From: Nyssa sinensis | Taxonomy: Eukaryota > Streptophyta > Magnoliopsida > Cornales > Nyssaceae | Direction: 5' to 3' | Length of the DNA stretch: 64,000 nucleotides | Assembly (NCBI GenBank): GCA_008638375.1 | Contig: CM018043.1 | Location: forward strand, 59,091,510-59,155,509 | Shown: positions 48,019-60,408 of the stretch, in pieces | Layout of the letters: each line of letters begins with the position of its first letter | Position numbering within the stretch: the stretch's first letter is position 1 | Translations under genes and position numbers: made by a program | The notes under the pieces: model-generated | The model's database searches: none | Told to the model about the DNA's origin: nothing | The model's input: only the letters and a program-made list of their open reading frames with translations

Positions 48019-51000
48019 ATGACTATCATCTTCTTTCTCTTCATCTTCCTCTTAACCTTCACAGCACAGTTCTCATCGTCCACCCAAGTCTACCACAACC
48101 GTCGGATCCTCCATCAACCATTTTTCCCCCTTGATTCCCTCCCTCCAAGCATCCAACCACCATTTTCCTCCCCCCAGTCTCAACCTCAACCTCAACAACC
48201 CAAGTACCCTTTCTCTTCCCAATCACCCCCCTACAAACAAACCTTTTTCCCAGTTTACCCCTCACCTCCACCACCTCCTTCAACCACCGCTCTAGCCACA
48301 TTCCCGGCGAACATCTCCTCTCTCATCCTTCCTCAATCCTCCTCTTCCAAGCCAGGTCTCCCGAAAGCTTGTTGCCATCGCCGTTGCAGTTTCCATCCTC
48401 TCCGTGGCCCTCATCGCTGCACTGGTCTCCTTTCTTCTCTACTAACCGGAGACATCGCAGCTTCATTGACAAGAAAACCTCAAGATCGGACAGTCTCCGG
48501 TTGTTTCCGCCAAACACCGCCACCTCGGACGGCCGACACAAGCCTCCGCGTAACGTGTCCAACACCAGCTCGGAGTTTCTTTTCGTTGGTACTCTTGTTA
48601 ATTCGAGTGGAATCAATGACGACGATCACGATGATACCAATTCAAGCAATGTTGGCGCGTCGTCCATGTCGGGCTATCAGAAACTGGGTTCGCCCGAGCT
48701 CCAGCCGCTTCCACCACTGCCACGTCATAATTTCCGTCAAAATTATCGAAATGCTGAAGTGGGTGCTTTTGTACATGACGAAGATGAAGAAGAAGAAGAG
48801 GAGTTCTTCTCGCCAAGAGGGTCTTCGGGCGGCAAAGGGAGTCCAGTCGGTGTCGGATCAAGCTCCCAGAGAGTGTTTCGGGCCGTGGAAGCCTGAGAAT
48901 TTCGGAAGCCGAAGCTTGAATTCGCGAACTGCGTCGTATCCGTCTTCGAATTCTGCTTCTCCAACTCCGTCCATGTCTAGTAGCCCTTTTATGCCAATGA
49001 ATTTAAGCCCCAGGAGCTTAAGATCAAAATCGCCGGACTCTGTTGTCGATTTCCTAGCTCCGTCTCGGCCACCGCCAGCAATTCCACCATTGGCTATGAC
49101 CCCGTCGCCGCCAAAGAGTAATGATTTTTCCCCATCTTCACCATCTTCACCCCTAGAGAGCATTTCAGGGAAATCCCACAATTCGCCTAGAAGATTATCG
49201 GATGTTTCGCGGCATAGTCGGCAATCTCCAGCCAGGATGAACAGTTTTTCAGGGCAATATGTTGCTATAAAACTACCGCCTCCGCCACCACCACCACCTC
49301 CGCCGAGATTTTGGGAAACTCCCGTTATGCCGAAACTAATTCGAGAACCAATCACAGGACCGCCGGTTCTTATAACACCGTCGAGATCGGTTGTTTTCCA
49401 AAACCCGGCACCGGTTTTACCGAGTGACCAAGCGCAGAAATTGGAAGCGATGGAGAGAAATGAGGCAACTCCGAGGCCAAAGCTGAAACCTTTACACTGG
49501 GATAAGGTCAGGGCAAGCTCGGATCGCGCAATGGTTTGGGATCAGCTGAAATCTAGTTCTTTTCAGTAAGATTTTGAGCTGAGTTTTTCACTTGTTGTTT
49601 TGTAGGTTCAGTTACTATGTTCTTGTTGTGCTTGACTCTCGTCTTTTGCTTTATGTAGTAGTAAATTAATAATTATTCTTTTTAAGTTTGTAGAATGTTG
49701 ATTTGGTTGCAGGTTAAATGAGGAAATGATTGAGACATTGTTCATGGTAAATTCTTCCAATTTGATTCCCAAGGATAACATGTGGCGTCCGGTTCTGCCA
49801 ACGTTGAACCAAGAGAATCGGGTGCTTGATCCAAAAAAGTCTCAGAACATTGCAATTTTGCTCAGGGCACTTAATGTGACCATAGATGAAGTCTGTGAAG
49901 CTCTTTTAGAAGGTAATATCAAGTTGCATTAGTGCAAACTTGTTTGAAGTCCCTCTCTCTAATATTTCCTGTGCATTGCCAGAAAAGTTTCTTACTTTTT
50001 CATCATAAAGAACTACTTTGTTCTTAGGTGTTTCTAATCTATTTCCCAGTGTACAAGTAATTTTTCATTCCTTTTAATTTAAATTTTGGATTGCAAATAC
50101 TTGTTCTGAATGTAATCATTGTAATGGAAAGGAGTTGGCAGAAATTGAAGGCATTGGTGATGATTCTTTGTAGTTGTAGATGGTGGTAGGAGCAATAATT
50201 TTCACTTAAGTGGTAGATAGATTAGGGCATTAGTGGGCCAGTGGCTGTATATTTGAGAGCCCTCTCTGTCCATGAATATTTCTCAGTTTCCTGATGGGAA
50301 ATGTATCTTTGCCTGTTGTTGCATAATCAGTGTTCGTTTAATTCTTTCTGCATGATTCTTTGAGGGAGAATTCTGCTTGATGGTACGTTACTTCTGCTCC
50401 CAGTTCTGTGTGTGTTTTTGTGGGGTGGGTTGGGGGGGGGGGGGGTTCATATGGACAATTTGGAACCAATAAAAGCTGTGTGATCTGATATCTGCTATGT
50501 TTTAGTTTGTTTCAGGTGTATGATGTGTGTTCTTCTTCCTATTGGGTGGGACTGGAAGCTATAGGGGTTTGTTATCAAAAATCCTATATTCCTGACCTTT
50601 CTGGTGCATTGCTTCTGCAAATTAAGTTTGAAGAAAATATTAGACCTTAGTGGAATTAGATTGAAGTTGTTTTCCTTTTTCTGAAATGGTTTTATACATT
50701 ATCTGTATGTCTCATCTAGCATTGAGTAATGCCTGTCCATGTCCTTAATGTCTGTTACAAATTTATGTTTAGTGGGTTTGATTTCTCTCTCTTCTTCCTC
50801 CAAGTAATATTTGACTCTAATCAATGAGGCTATCTGTCTCCCTTAGATGTTGTCACTTAATTTTTTGTACCTGCAAACAGGCAATGCTGATACATTGGGA
50901 ACAGAGCTTCTTGAGAGTTTATTGAAGATGGCTCCAACCAAAGAGGAGGAACGAAAACTTAAAGAGTTCAAAGATGAATCGCCATTCAAGCTTGGCCCTG

Positions 51001-53988
51001 CTGAGAAATTTCTCAAGGCAGTGCTTGATATACCTTTTGCATTTAAGAGGGTGGATGCAATGCTTTACATTGCCAATTTTGATTCAGAAGTTGAGTACCT
51101 TAAAAGGTCTTTCGAAACTCTGGAGGTAAATCCGATCTTCTCATGATTTTTTTTTTTCTTTTTTATTTGGTTATGTTGTTGTGCTCTTACTGCTCTGTAT
51201 GTATGTATATTTGGGGTGTGGTGTTAGGTTTAAAGTGTGGTGTTAGGTTTAAAATTTCTTTACCACTTCAATTCTCTCAACGGACCCTAAATGTACCAAG
51301 ATGTTCACCCAACTACTATTTTTTTCCGTGCATTTATCCTTGAATTCATGTAGTAAATATTTCTGTAAAATCTATATATCATTTTTGTTACATTATTTTT
51401 TAGCAGAAGGGTTTGAATTCACATCAGGTGAGCTTGAAATGTGGCAAAAGTTAACGAGCAGAAAAAGGCTCGAATTCACATCACACTTGCTCGAAATGTG
51501 TCTAAAGTTGATCAGTCAATCAAACTTATAGCTTTAGGTACTTGATTTATATCGGCCTTTCTTACTTCGTTTCATTGCACTCTTGGCATATGAAAAGCTT
51601 TTGACGGTTTGAGCGTGATGTGTCACCACCACTCTTTTGTCAATTCCCATTCAGTTTCTCTCTCTTCTCTCCTCACCATTATCACCTTGTAATTTATCTA
51701 TCAAATATGAGTCTGATGAGTCATATTTTGGAAATTCAAATATTTGACTCGATGATTGTAATTCTGATGAGTCATATTTGGGAAATTCTCCACATTGTTT
51801 CTGTCAGACACTAAGCTCAACCCCCTTTTCCTCCACTCTTCCATTTTTTTGCTACACCATGATTTCCTTATATATGAGAGTTCAATCTCATGATTTTGTT
51901 TCTAATGCTGATGCCCTCAAACCCTGCTGGCTTTGGGAACCTGAAGTGGAACTTGCATTCCATGTGAAACAGAATATGCATGCTATATAGTAGTTGGTTT
52001 ACATTGGAGCATCTAGATTGTTGAACCACATAACTGGTGGACCTAATGTGGATGAGTGATTCGTGACAAGTACGCGTAGGTTAGTAAGATTCTTGAGGTA
52101 ATGTGAAGTATGAAAGTCGTGTAAATCTAGGGATTGAGAGAGAATAGTGCAAAGGAGGGGCGTAAAAAGCACAAATAGCGTTGTACATATTCCCTATGCA
52201 TAACCGATCAAAAAACAAAAAATATTCCTTATGCATGACTAACAAGGTGAATTAATTATACTGGAAGGACAGACCGATTCTATTTAGAGGGGTTGGTGCA
52301 CATTATTTTGCTTAGAGAACATGTGACAAGTCATGAAAGTTGTGTAAATCTAGGGATTGAGAGAGAATAGGGCAAAGGAGGGGCGTGAAAAGCACAAGTA
52401 GTGTTGTACATATTCCCTATGCATAATCGATCAAAAAAAAAATATTCCCTATGCATGACCAACAAGGTGAATTAATTACACTGGAAGAACAGACCGATTC
52501 TATTTATAGGGGTTGGTGCACATCATTTTGCTTAGAGAACATGTGACAAGTCACGTTGATTCATGCTATGCTTAAATCCGATGCAAATCTTGGTGAGCCT
52601 ATAACTTTAGCCACCATTAAAGGAATTATGAATTGGTATGAAAGCCGCACTATAGTGGTAGGGTGAGAATTATGTGATAGACAGAGAATAGAAGTCGAGG
52701 TAACCATGAGGTAAGATGGGGAGCCGGTCATTGGCTAGACCCCATAAGGTATTGCTTGCAAGGAGGTTTGGTTGACTCAATTAGTGGTGCTATTCTGGGG
52801 GTTATCTTGCCAAAAATGTCCAAGACCAAGGCACAGTGTTTGTTGATCAAATATGATAGTCCGAAAAGATGCTAAGCTTCCAACCTGAGATGGGCTAAGA
52901 ATTCTTCTTCAGGAACATAATGTGTCCTAAGTAGTATTAATTTTTCATTTTGAGTGGAAAGACTAATACTAGTAATGTAGATGGCAAAATAAATCTTTCT
53001 ATGAGTATTATTTAAAAGTTTGGTTAAACTGAAGATACTGACCTGCATGTTCCTGAAGTGACGGAGGATTTTCTTGTATTTCATGGTTATTTCTGTGAAA
53101 AAGATTATGTTGCCAAAATGCATTGCCTGCTCACTTATCAACCACATCTCTCACATTTGTTTCTCACAGGTAGCCTGCGAAGAACTGAGGAACAGCAGAA
53201 TGTTCCTGAAGCTTCTAGAAGCGGTGCTCAAAACTGGGAATCGCATGAATGTTGGGACTAACCGCGGCGATGCCCATGCGTTCAAGCTTGACACACTTCT
53301 GAAGCTTGTGGATGTTAAGGGCACTGATGGAAAAACCACTCTCTTACATTTTGTAGTACAGGAGATCATCAGAGCTGAAGGTTCACGCCTTTCAGGTGTC
53401 GATCAGAATCTGGAGGCTGAAAAACAATCTGATTTCCGGGATGATGTTGAATTCAGGAAGCTTGGCTTGCAAGTTGTTTCTGGCCTGAGTGGGGAGCTCA
53501 CCAATGTGAAGAAAGCTGCTGCCATGGACTCAGATGTGCTTTGTAGTGAGGTTGCAAAACTAGCCAGAGGAATCACTAAGGCAAGGGAAGTAGTGAAACT
53601 AAACGAAGAACTTGCACTGAAGGAGAATAGCCGGAATTTCTCGGAGTCAATGAATGGGTTCTTGAAGAAGGCAGAGCAAGAGATTACCAAGATTCAAGCC
53701 CAAGAGACTGTTGCTCTCTCTTTGGTGAAGGAGATAACTGAGTATTTCCATGGAAACTCGGTTAGGGAAGAAGCCCATCCATTCCGGATTTTCATGGTGG
53801 TAAGGGACTTTCTTTCTATCCTTGATCAGGTGTGCAAGGAAGTTGGGAAGATAAATGAGCGAACTATAGTCAGCTCGGCCCGCCAATTTCCACTGCCAGC
53901 AAATCCAAGCCTTCCACCAGTTTTCCCTGGATTCACCGGAAGGCGGCAGTATAGTTCCTCCGATGATGAAAGCCCATCCTCTCCTTAG
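48019..53988 (+). CDS. FH1: Group I formin (FH1-like) in four exons, first exon frame-shifted
   Basis: Exons 48019-49565, 49713-49912, 50881-51125 and 53170-53988 have GT/AG sites and matching phases (2, 1, 0); total 2811 nt. The product has a signal peptide ([20 protein letters not shown]), a proline-rich extracellular stretch, an FH1 polyproline run ([12 protein letters not shown], about residue 418) and a complete FH2 domain from about residue 488 ([33 protein letters not shown]). Group I formins sit in the plasma membrane and nucleate actin filaments. Odd: the membrane segment ([19 protein letters not shown]) lies in frame 2 at 48365-48442, the cytosolic part in frame 3 at 48444-48893, and the rest in frame 1. 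Frame 1 stays open throughout, so it predicts a 936-residue protein with wrong sequence at about residues 115-291 and no membrane anchor. Either base errors or recent mutations. Confidence 0.9.
52111..52555. repeat. Tandem duplication of 223 bp in formin intron 3
   Basis: Copy 1 (52111-52333) and copy 2 (52334-52555) share gtaaatctagggattgagag, attccctatgcata and gcttagagaacatgtgacaa, with a period of 223 bases and few differences. It lies in the 2044-bp third intron and carries no coding sequence. Confidence 0.85.
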
Positions 53989-55388
53989 AACCTGAGTTTT
54001 ATACATGAGGTAACATTTCTGTGCTTTGCCGCTGATTCTAACCGTGATGGCTTTCAGATACTGGTGATGAATGCAGAGCTCTCAGGGTTCAGGCTGCCAG
54101 CTTCTAAGTTTAATTTTTCATTTTTTTTTTGTACCTATATATATAAATCCATGTAGAAGATTTTGGAACTGTCTCATCCTATATGTAATATACCGGGAAT
54201 GGAATGATGTCAGGAAATTATATGGTAGTGGTATTGTTGAAATGGTCAGGGATAGTTTGTAAATCTCTTAGAAACTGGATTTAAGGATTTGCTATTCAGT
54301 AATAGCAGCAGCTTTCATGGTTCTCTTATTCAGTAAATCACTCAGGCATAGACGAGCTTGTGCGTATATAATCTTGCAGTTGCTTGGGATCACCCCATAA
54401 ATTTGATTTTCCTAGAAATCAGTACCTGGTACCCGCAGGTTCAAGTCTTGAAAACTGGAGACACTTTTTTCCTGAACAAAAGTCCAGTGGTGGTTTGGGT
54501 ATCAAGAGGCTTGTTTACTGGCTGGAATAAAGCAACCATGTCGAGGCATTTATGGTTAAAAAAAAAAAAAGGTGTCGTGTATTGAGTTATAAGGAAGCTG
54601 TTTTGGGAGTATCTGGAGGTTGAAGTTGGAGTTGGAGGGATATGGCATGCAGATTCATCAACCATAAAGATTTGCAATGAGTGGAATAGCTACTTCTCTT
54701 TCACAGAATGATAATTGGCATCCTTCAGGCCCCGTGAGTTAATTTTCGTCGTCTGGTATCAATATTACAGCTAGTCCGTCCTCTGTAATCTGCAATAGTG
54801 CTTGGCACTGACCTTTCTCTGTTACTTGGGAGCTTCTTGACATCTAAATTTCTGATGGTTTCTTCCTTAAAGGTACCAACTTAAGATCAGTTTTTCGGTC
54901 AACTTACAGTGGACTTTATTTTGCTTCCTCGGCTTTGAAACTCGCCAGCTTCTTTGGTTAGCCAAAGCCCATCTCCGAGCATTCTTTTACCCTCTGGTTG
55001 GTGTGTAAAGAGGTGTTATCAACTAGATAAAAGCCGAGTAATTGGGGGAATCACGTCAGTTTTTACTTGTGGAGGAATTTGATTCATTGTTTTGTGTCCT
55101 TTTTTCTTCTCAAGTCTGGAGGTTGGTTCTTGATAAATATCTAATTAACCCACAAGTTATTTATGTGCTGAATTGGGCTATCATGCATCTTTCTGGAAGA
55201 GTAGACAGCCTGATAGGTTATTTATAATGAGACTACAGAGAGAGCTCAGGAAATGTGCAGCAGATAGGATCAGTCATGCCCTGGCAGTGACGCATAGATT
55301 TTTAATCTGGTTTTTTTTTTTCAAATAAAAAAAAAGGTGAAGGCTAGGTTTTGGTTTTGTTTTGCTTGGAGCTTTCTCTGCGCTTATA

Positions 55389-55424
<36 letters not shown>

Positions 55425-55752
55425 TACACACAGCTACCAACCAAAAGAAAAGGAAAAAAAAATTCTTTCACCCATCGCAAACTCCCATCACATCTCTCCA
55501 TATTATTTAGGAACCATACCACTTTTTGCATTAGGAAGTGTAACCATTATTTTTGTAAGTTGCAGGTTATGTACAGTTTTTAAACTTTGAATCCAAATAA
55601 CATTATAGAATGTGGTGGATACCTGTTTCTGAGTTAAATGTACAAAAGATTCCTTCAAGATGTTTCAACCTGGATTGCTCTAATCTCCAGCAGAGCTCTT
55701 AGTTTTCTTGCTTGGCTTTGATTCAACATAAAACAGATTCATTCATTACTGC
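53989..55752. other. Spacer between the convergent formin and thioesterase genes
   Basis: It holds the 3' UTRs of both genes. An A run lies at 54558-54570 and a (TA)n tract at about 55394-55421. No further gene is supported. Confidence 0.5.
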
Positions 55753-58700
55753 CTATGAGCTCTCAGCATCCATCCGTTCAATTACCCGCCGGGCTTCCTC
55801 CTCTGTAGCAGGAACAACATTCCTAATCTTCATTCCATTTTTCATGGCCTCTGAACGGACAGTGAATGTGAAGTAAAACTTGTTGGATACCTTATTCGGA
55901 TGGCAGAATATGCACAGAAGCCATAAATACACAAGTCAATAAACCTTGGTTAAGACTCAAAAAATAGAAAGAAAAAAATAGAGTAATTGGTTTCTAAAAA
56001 GAAAACAATACTAAGAAACAGGGGAATCCCATTTTTTGTTTCACATAGGATTTTATATGTTTTTTTGCCTACATACATAAGACCAATTTTCTTCAATATT
56101 TAAATTATGGTTTTTGAGTTTTCATATCATTTTTTTTGGGGGGGAGTGTTTAGAGTCCACCCCAAAGGGTGAATTCATGCATTTTGAGTGACTTCTTCCT
56201 TTTAAAAACCAAAAGATTTTTCTTTTCTTTTCTTTTTTTTTTTTAAAAGGGAGGGGATTGTCTCTGCTACGAGGATTAATTTGTGACTTCAAATGCTAAG
56301 AAAGTAAAAGGGATTAGTTTCATTGTTTAAAGTGATGTAACGATGCTTTCTTGCATGTGAACTTGTAGAACACTTGTTACCAGCTGAAATACGGCTTTAA
56401 TTATACAAAACATCAGGAGCTCACCTCACTAGACCTAAGCTCAGGCCGTGTAACATGAGCTTCAACTTCCACATTGATCAGCGGCTGAACTGGGTTATCG
56501 AGTTCTGTGTACAAAACACATGACTTGAAACGAAGGAAATTTCCAACATCCACCTGCATCAGCAAATAAAATATTATTAACATGAATTATGTTAGATTAA
56601 ATTCTGTAAGTGTTTGCTGCTCAATCCCATCAACAAGGTCAAGGACTGTGAGTTTTGCTAAGAAATTTCCTTAAATGGGTTTTGCTGCCGGTGTTTTCTA
56701 CAGCTGATTTTTGACAAATCATGAATCAGTCAGTATCTCACTTCGACAAGTTCATGGATCCACATTATGAATAACATTTAAGTTTCATTCATTAGAAGTT
56801 AGGTTGCAGAGGATTCAATTAATTGAGTTATGCCTTTCCACCGAAGCTATCACTGCTGCTCCAGGAACACCTTTTTTCAGCTACACCTTCAAGAGTAGTG
56901 CAATGCAAAATGAACAAAACATGTTGTAATTATTGCATGTAATGAATCGAACAAGTTAGTCCCCTGTACTACACCTGCATAATTATCCTTCATGGATATT
57001 TTTTGAAATGTGAATGGGTGAGGTCAAGCATAAAACCAAATGTACAAGGTGTTAGGCCTGAGGTATAAGACCAAAATTTCACTCTTTTTTCACAAAGTTA
57101 AATGGAAAAAGATATTAAGGAAAGTAAGAATTGATAAAATATGCATATGTTTCTTTACATGTAAGACCTATAGCTGAGGCCAGTTAACAATAAAACATTT
57201 AAGTATAAATGGGCTTCGAAATAAATAGTGACACTGTTAGTAAAAAAAATAGTTTAAGTTTTACTTGATATGTCATATGAAAAGTGAATTCAGGTTGTGA
57301 AGGGTTGGTGAAAAAAAAAAACAATAAAAAAGATTAAGTGTGCACCAGAGACAAAAGATATGCCAATAAAATGGCAATCGGAGTACTGTTAGGAGAAGGA
57401 AAGGAAATGAACTTGAAGCATGTCCACATTAATGTAGTAGATTGTTACTTGACCAGAATGAGTCAAGAGAAGAGACTCCCCCTTGAAGCACATGTGCTCT
57501 TCCCCACAAAGATAAAATAACACTTGAAAAGAAAAGGAAAATCATACATAGCACGCAGAAAATGGCAGTTCAGGATGCAACTTGATTAACCACAAAGATT
57601 AAATAACAAGTGAAAATAAAAGGAAAACCATACATAGCAAGCACAAAATGGCAGTTAAGGATGCAACTTGATTAACTCCCTGAAGGAGTTGTTCATAAGT
57701 AGCACGAAGGCATTACGAGCATTAAGCAGTCCAAATGTTAAGAATTACAAATGTGTAAAATCTGCCCAGGCTCAAGGGTACTGGATTACTTTTTTTTTTT
57801 ATAAGTAATTCCCTAGCAAAATATTATTAGTGAATTACTAATTGTTTCAAATGGGCAATTAAAGGGGATTAATGATCATAAGACACTATTTTGTAGAATA
57901 AGTCCATACGTGATATTTCAAGTTTTATTCTCTCGGTCATGACTACAATACAACTGATGAACAGGTATAGGTTTTGTTTCTCAAAACTTGTTCCTAGTCT
58001 AAATAAAACTTGCATGATGATATACAACCTCATACCGGCTAAAAATCCCCCATTTTTCGTCTTTAGAACAGATGGCTTGCCTCCTCAACCAAGACATTGC
58101 TAATATTATTGTGCGTTAGTAAATTTTCCAAAACGTATAGCTAAAATTTTTTATTCACAGTGAACCAAATCTTTCCCACTAAAATATGAAATCTAGTAAA
58201 CAACATACCGTTATAAACTATGCTATCTTATTACTTTGGAAGTATAAGTTGCAAAAACCTTAATAGGTTCCGGGCAAATCTTGATGGTCCCAAACGGATG
58301 AAGACAGTTTTTCGTTTATTGCCCGTTGTGAAACTGGTATCACATGAAATCATGAAGAGGAATAAGAGAAGTTTGTAAATTTCCAAAGAAAGAGATACAT
58401 GGAGAGAAGAGAAGTTGGTTATGAAGGTGATTTCAATTAGGGCTTCCTATGGTGTTTTTTATAGTACCTTAATAGGTGCCTTGCAAGCAACTTGGTGACT
58501 GATCAGACAATCAAAGGAAATGCAATTTCGTACACAAACATGCACACACACGTGTTTGAAATAGTAACTTCCCTTCTCAAGCCTATATGGGAAACTATCA
58601 CCATGACTGTGATCCTATGTGATGCTACGCGCACATAAAAATTTGATCACCAAATCACAATTAGCTAAACCTCCCACTTGATTACATTTGAAAGCAGGGG

Positions 58701-59784
58701 GCAATCTTTCCTAGTTTGTTTTTTTCACCTGGTACCAATTTTTGACTGTATGCCAACTCTCATCTTTTGTTTACACACACAGATCACCCTCCTTTCCTTC
58801 CTCTTGCCTACATGTGTTACCCAGTCCCACTATAGGCTATCACTGTAAAATTGTCTCACCTGTCTAGGACCATCGTTTTAAACCCAAAAAAGGGTTCTAC
58901 GTGAAAGAATCGAACTTTAGTGTGACATTAAAACTTTCTGCCTACATATATGATGCAATCGATGATATGAAGCCTCTAAAATTCTACAAGAACATTTAAA
59001 CATAATTCAATGTCCCCTGATTTTTATTTTTCAATTTTATTTTATTTTTTGATTTAGTAAATCTGACACTTGCACCTATACTGATGCAATACAGATACTT
59101 ATTCTAAACCCAGTACCCAAAAGATTATGAGAAAGAATAGACTTCAATAACAAGGATAGTTGCCACCATAACTTTAGGAATCAAATATTGCCTCAAAGTC
59201 ACACTTTACAGGATCAAGGGAATGAATATTAAAATATCCAAGGTAATTCCTGTCTGTAAGTATAACTGTAATTAAAATATTAGATTCAAGGAAGGTAGTA
59301 GAGTGGCTACTCACAGGTTTTAAGAAATCAACATGATCAACTTCCAGAAAGCATGGTGCACTGCCAGCAAAGGCATAAGCTGTTGCGAAAGCCAGTTCAA
59401 AAGCTCTTCTCATTAAAAATCCTCCAAAAATTCGACCATGGGTGTTCCTTTGCTGTGGCTGGCAAATCAAAGAGTTCTGGAGGCAGGTATCCTTTATAAG
59501 AATACTATCTCTGTCTGCCAAAGCAGGCATGTCACAGAAGATCCGCCCTTCAGCTAGCAACTCTTTAAGCCTATCTACTTCGCCACCTTCAATCTCCTTT
59601 TTAGGTTCTCCCCTCTTCTTTTTTCTCATTTTGTTCCTTTCTTCAGCTTCTTCCCAAAGCAATTTTTCTTGTTCAGTTTCAGGTGAGATCTGGTTAATCA
59701 GAGCCGATTTCCCAGTCTTAGAGTCGCGAGCAACGAATGTGAAGTTTGCTATGAGAGCCAGTGAGTCTGAGGGATGAGATGTTT
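55753..59784 (-). CDS. Acyl-CoA thioesterase (ACOT9/10-like), last three exons
   Basis: Three exons join with correct splice sites: 59784-59315 (470 nt), 56553-56425 (129 nt) and 55890-55753 (138 nt, TAG). They give about 245 C-terminal residues. Motifs in order: LALIANFTFVARDSKTGKSA, LWEEAEERNKMRKKKRGE, ICQPQQRNTHGRIFGGFLM (hot-dog fold), FLEVDHVDFLKP joined to VDVGNFLRFKSCVLYTEL, INVEVEAHVTRPELRSSE joined to VSNKFYFTFTVRSEAMKNG, and VVPATEEEARRVIERM. This matches the second half of plant mitochondrial-type acyl-CoA thioesterases, which cleave acyl-CoA to free acid and CoA and carry two hot-dog domains. The first half is not seen before the copia element starting near 60.2 kb, so the 5' exons are probably beyond the right edge. 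All visible exons are open. Confidence 0.85.
57505..57676. repeat. Two tandem copies of an 86-bp unit in a thioesterase intron
   Basis: 57505-57590 and 57591-57676 both begin cacaaagat and end gatgcaacttgattaac, with a period of exactly 86 bases and few differences. They lie in the 2.76-kb intron between the exons at 59315 and 56553, which otherwise shows no coding or RNA signal. Confidence 0.85.
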
Positions 59785-60039
59785 CTGCAAAATAATGATT
59801 TATATTAAAGCACAGAAACAAACAAATTATACCAACAGCAATTTGTGAGAGAAGAGACGTGTGTTTGGGGGACTGGTAGTATCTTAATTCACCAAACCAT
59901 TATTATTCTTTGAGTCATTGTTCAATAAGGGAATATACATGGAATAAAAAATGACTGCATTTTTGGGGGCCATTTATAAACTTTACTAAATAAAAATTTA
60001 ACCTCTTACAAGATTTTAGTTACTTTTGAATATATATAT

Positions 60040-60140
60040 GACAGGTAATACACACACCCATGTCCCAACCGGGACATTAACGCTGCACCTCTCCTTTGAG
60101 AGTGGCAGGAGATACCACTCAACTTAACAGCTGGTGGTGT
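60040..60140 (-). mobile_element. Candidate tRNA-derived SINE remnant
   Basis: On the - strand an A-box-like segment (ttaagttgagtggtatctcc, about 60127-60108) is followed by ctgccactctcaaaggagagg and then a B-box-like gcagcgttaatgtccc (about 60086-60071). The spacing and wording fit a plant tRNA-related SINE head, with the B box altered. No tail or target duplication was fixed. Confidence 0.4.
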
Positions 60141-60221
60141 ATATATATAGTAATAACTGGGAAAAAAGTAATAATAAAATCCTTTAATTATTAGTATTAA
60201 ATAAAAGGGGTTATTTGTGAT

Positions 60222-60408
60222 TGTTACAGAATATACATGTATACATAGGATTATTCTAGAATATACAGCCTGTAGGGTTGACTGTATAGGCTCAATTATA
60301 GGGATTTCTAATTAGTCTACTTTCCTAGTTTAGTCTCTTCCTTTGTGTATAAATACACTTGTATCTTTGAATGAGAAATATAGAGAATTATTTTCTTTCT
60401 TGGTTTCA
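60222..60408 (+). mobile_element. 5' LTR of a Ty1/copia retrotransposon
   Basis: The LTR probably starts TGTTACAG at 60222 (TGTGATTG at 60216 is possible) and ends TTTCA at 60408. A TATA box TATAAATA lies at 60348-60355. Directly after the LTR comes the primer-binding site TGGTATCAGAGC (60409-60420), complementary to initiator-methionine tRNA. The LTR is short, about 187 bp. The 3' LTR lies outside the window, so the start cannot be checked against it. Confidence 0.75.

Noticed and set aside
48059..49355. Long open frames on the - strand opposite formin exon 1 (80, 97, 82, 73 and 165 aa)
   Set aside because: Shadows of a proline- and serine-rich exon; glycine runs mirror the polyproline tract.
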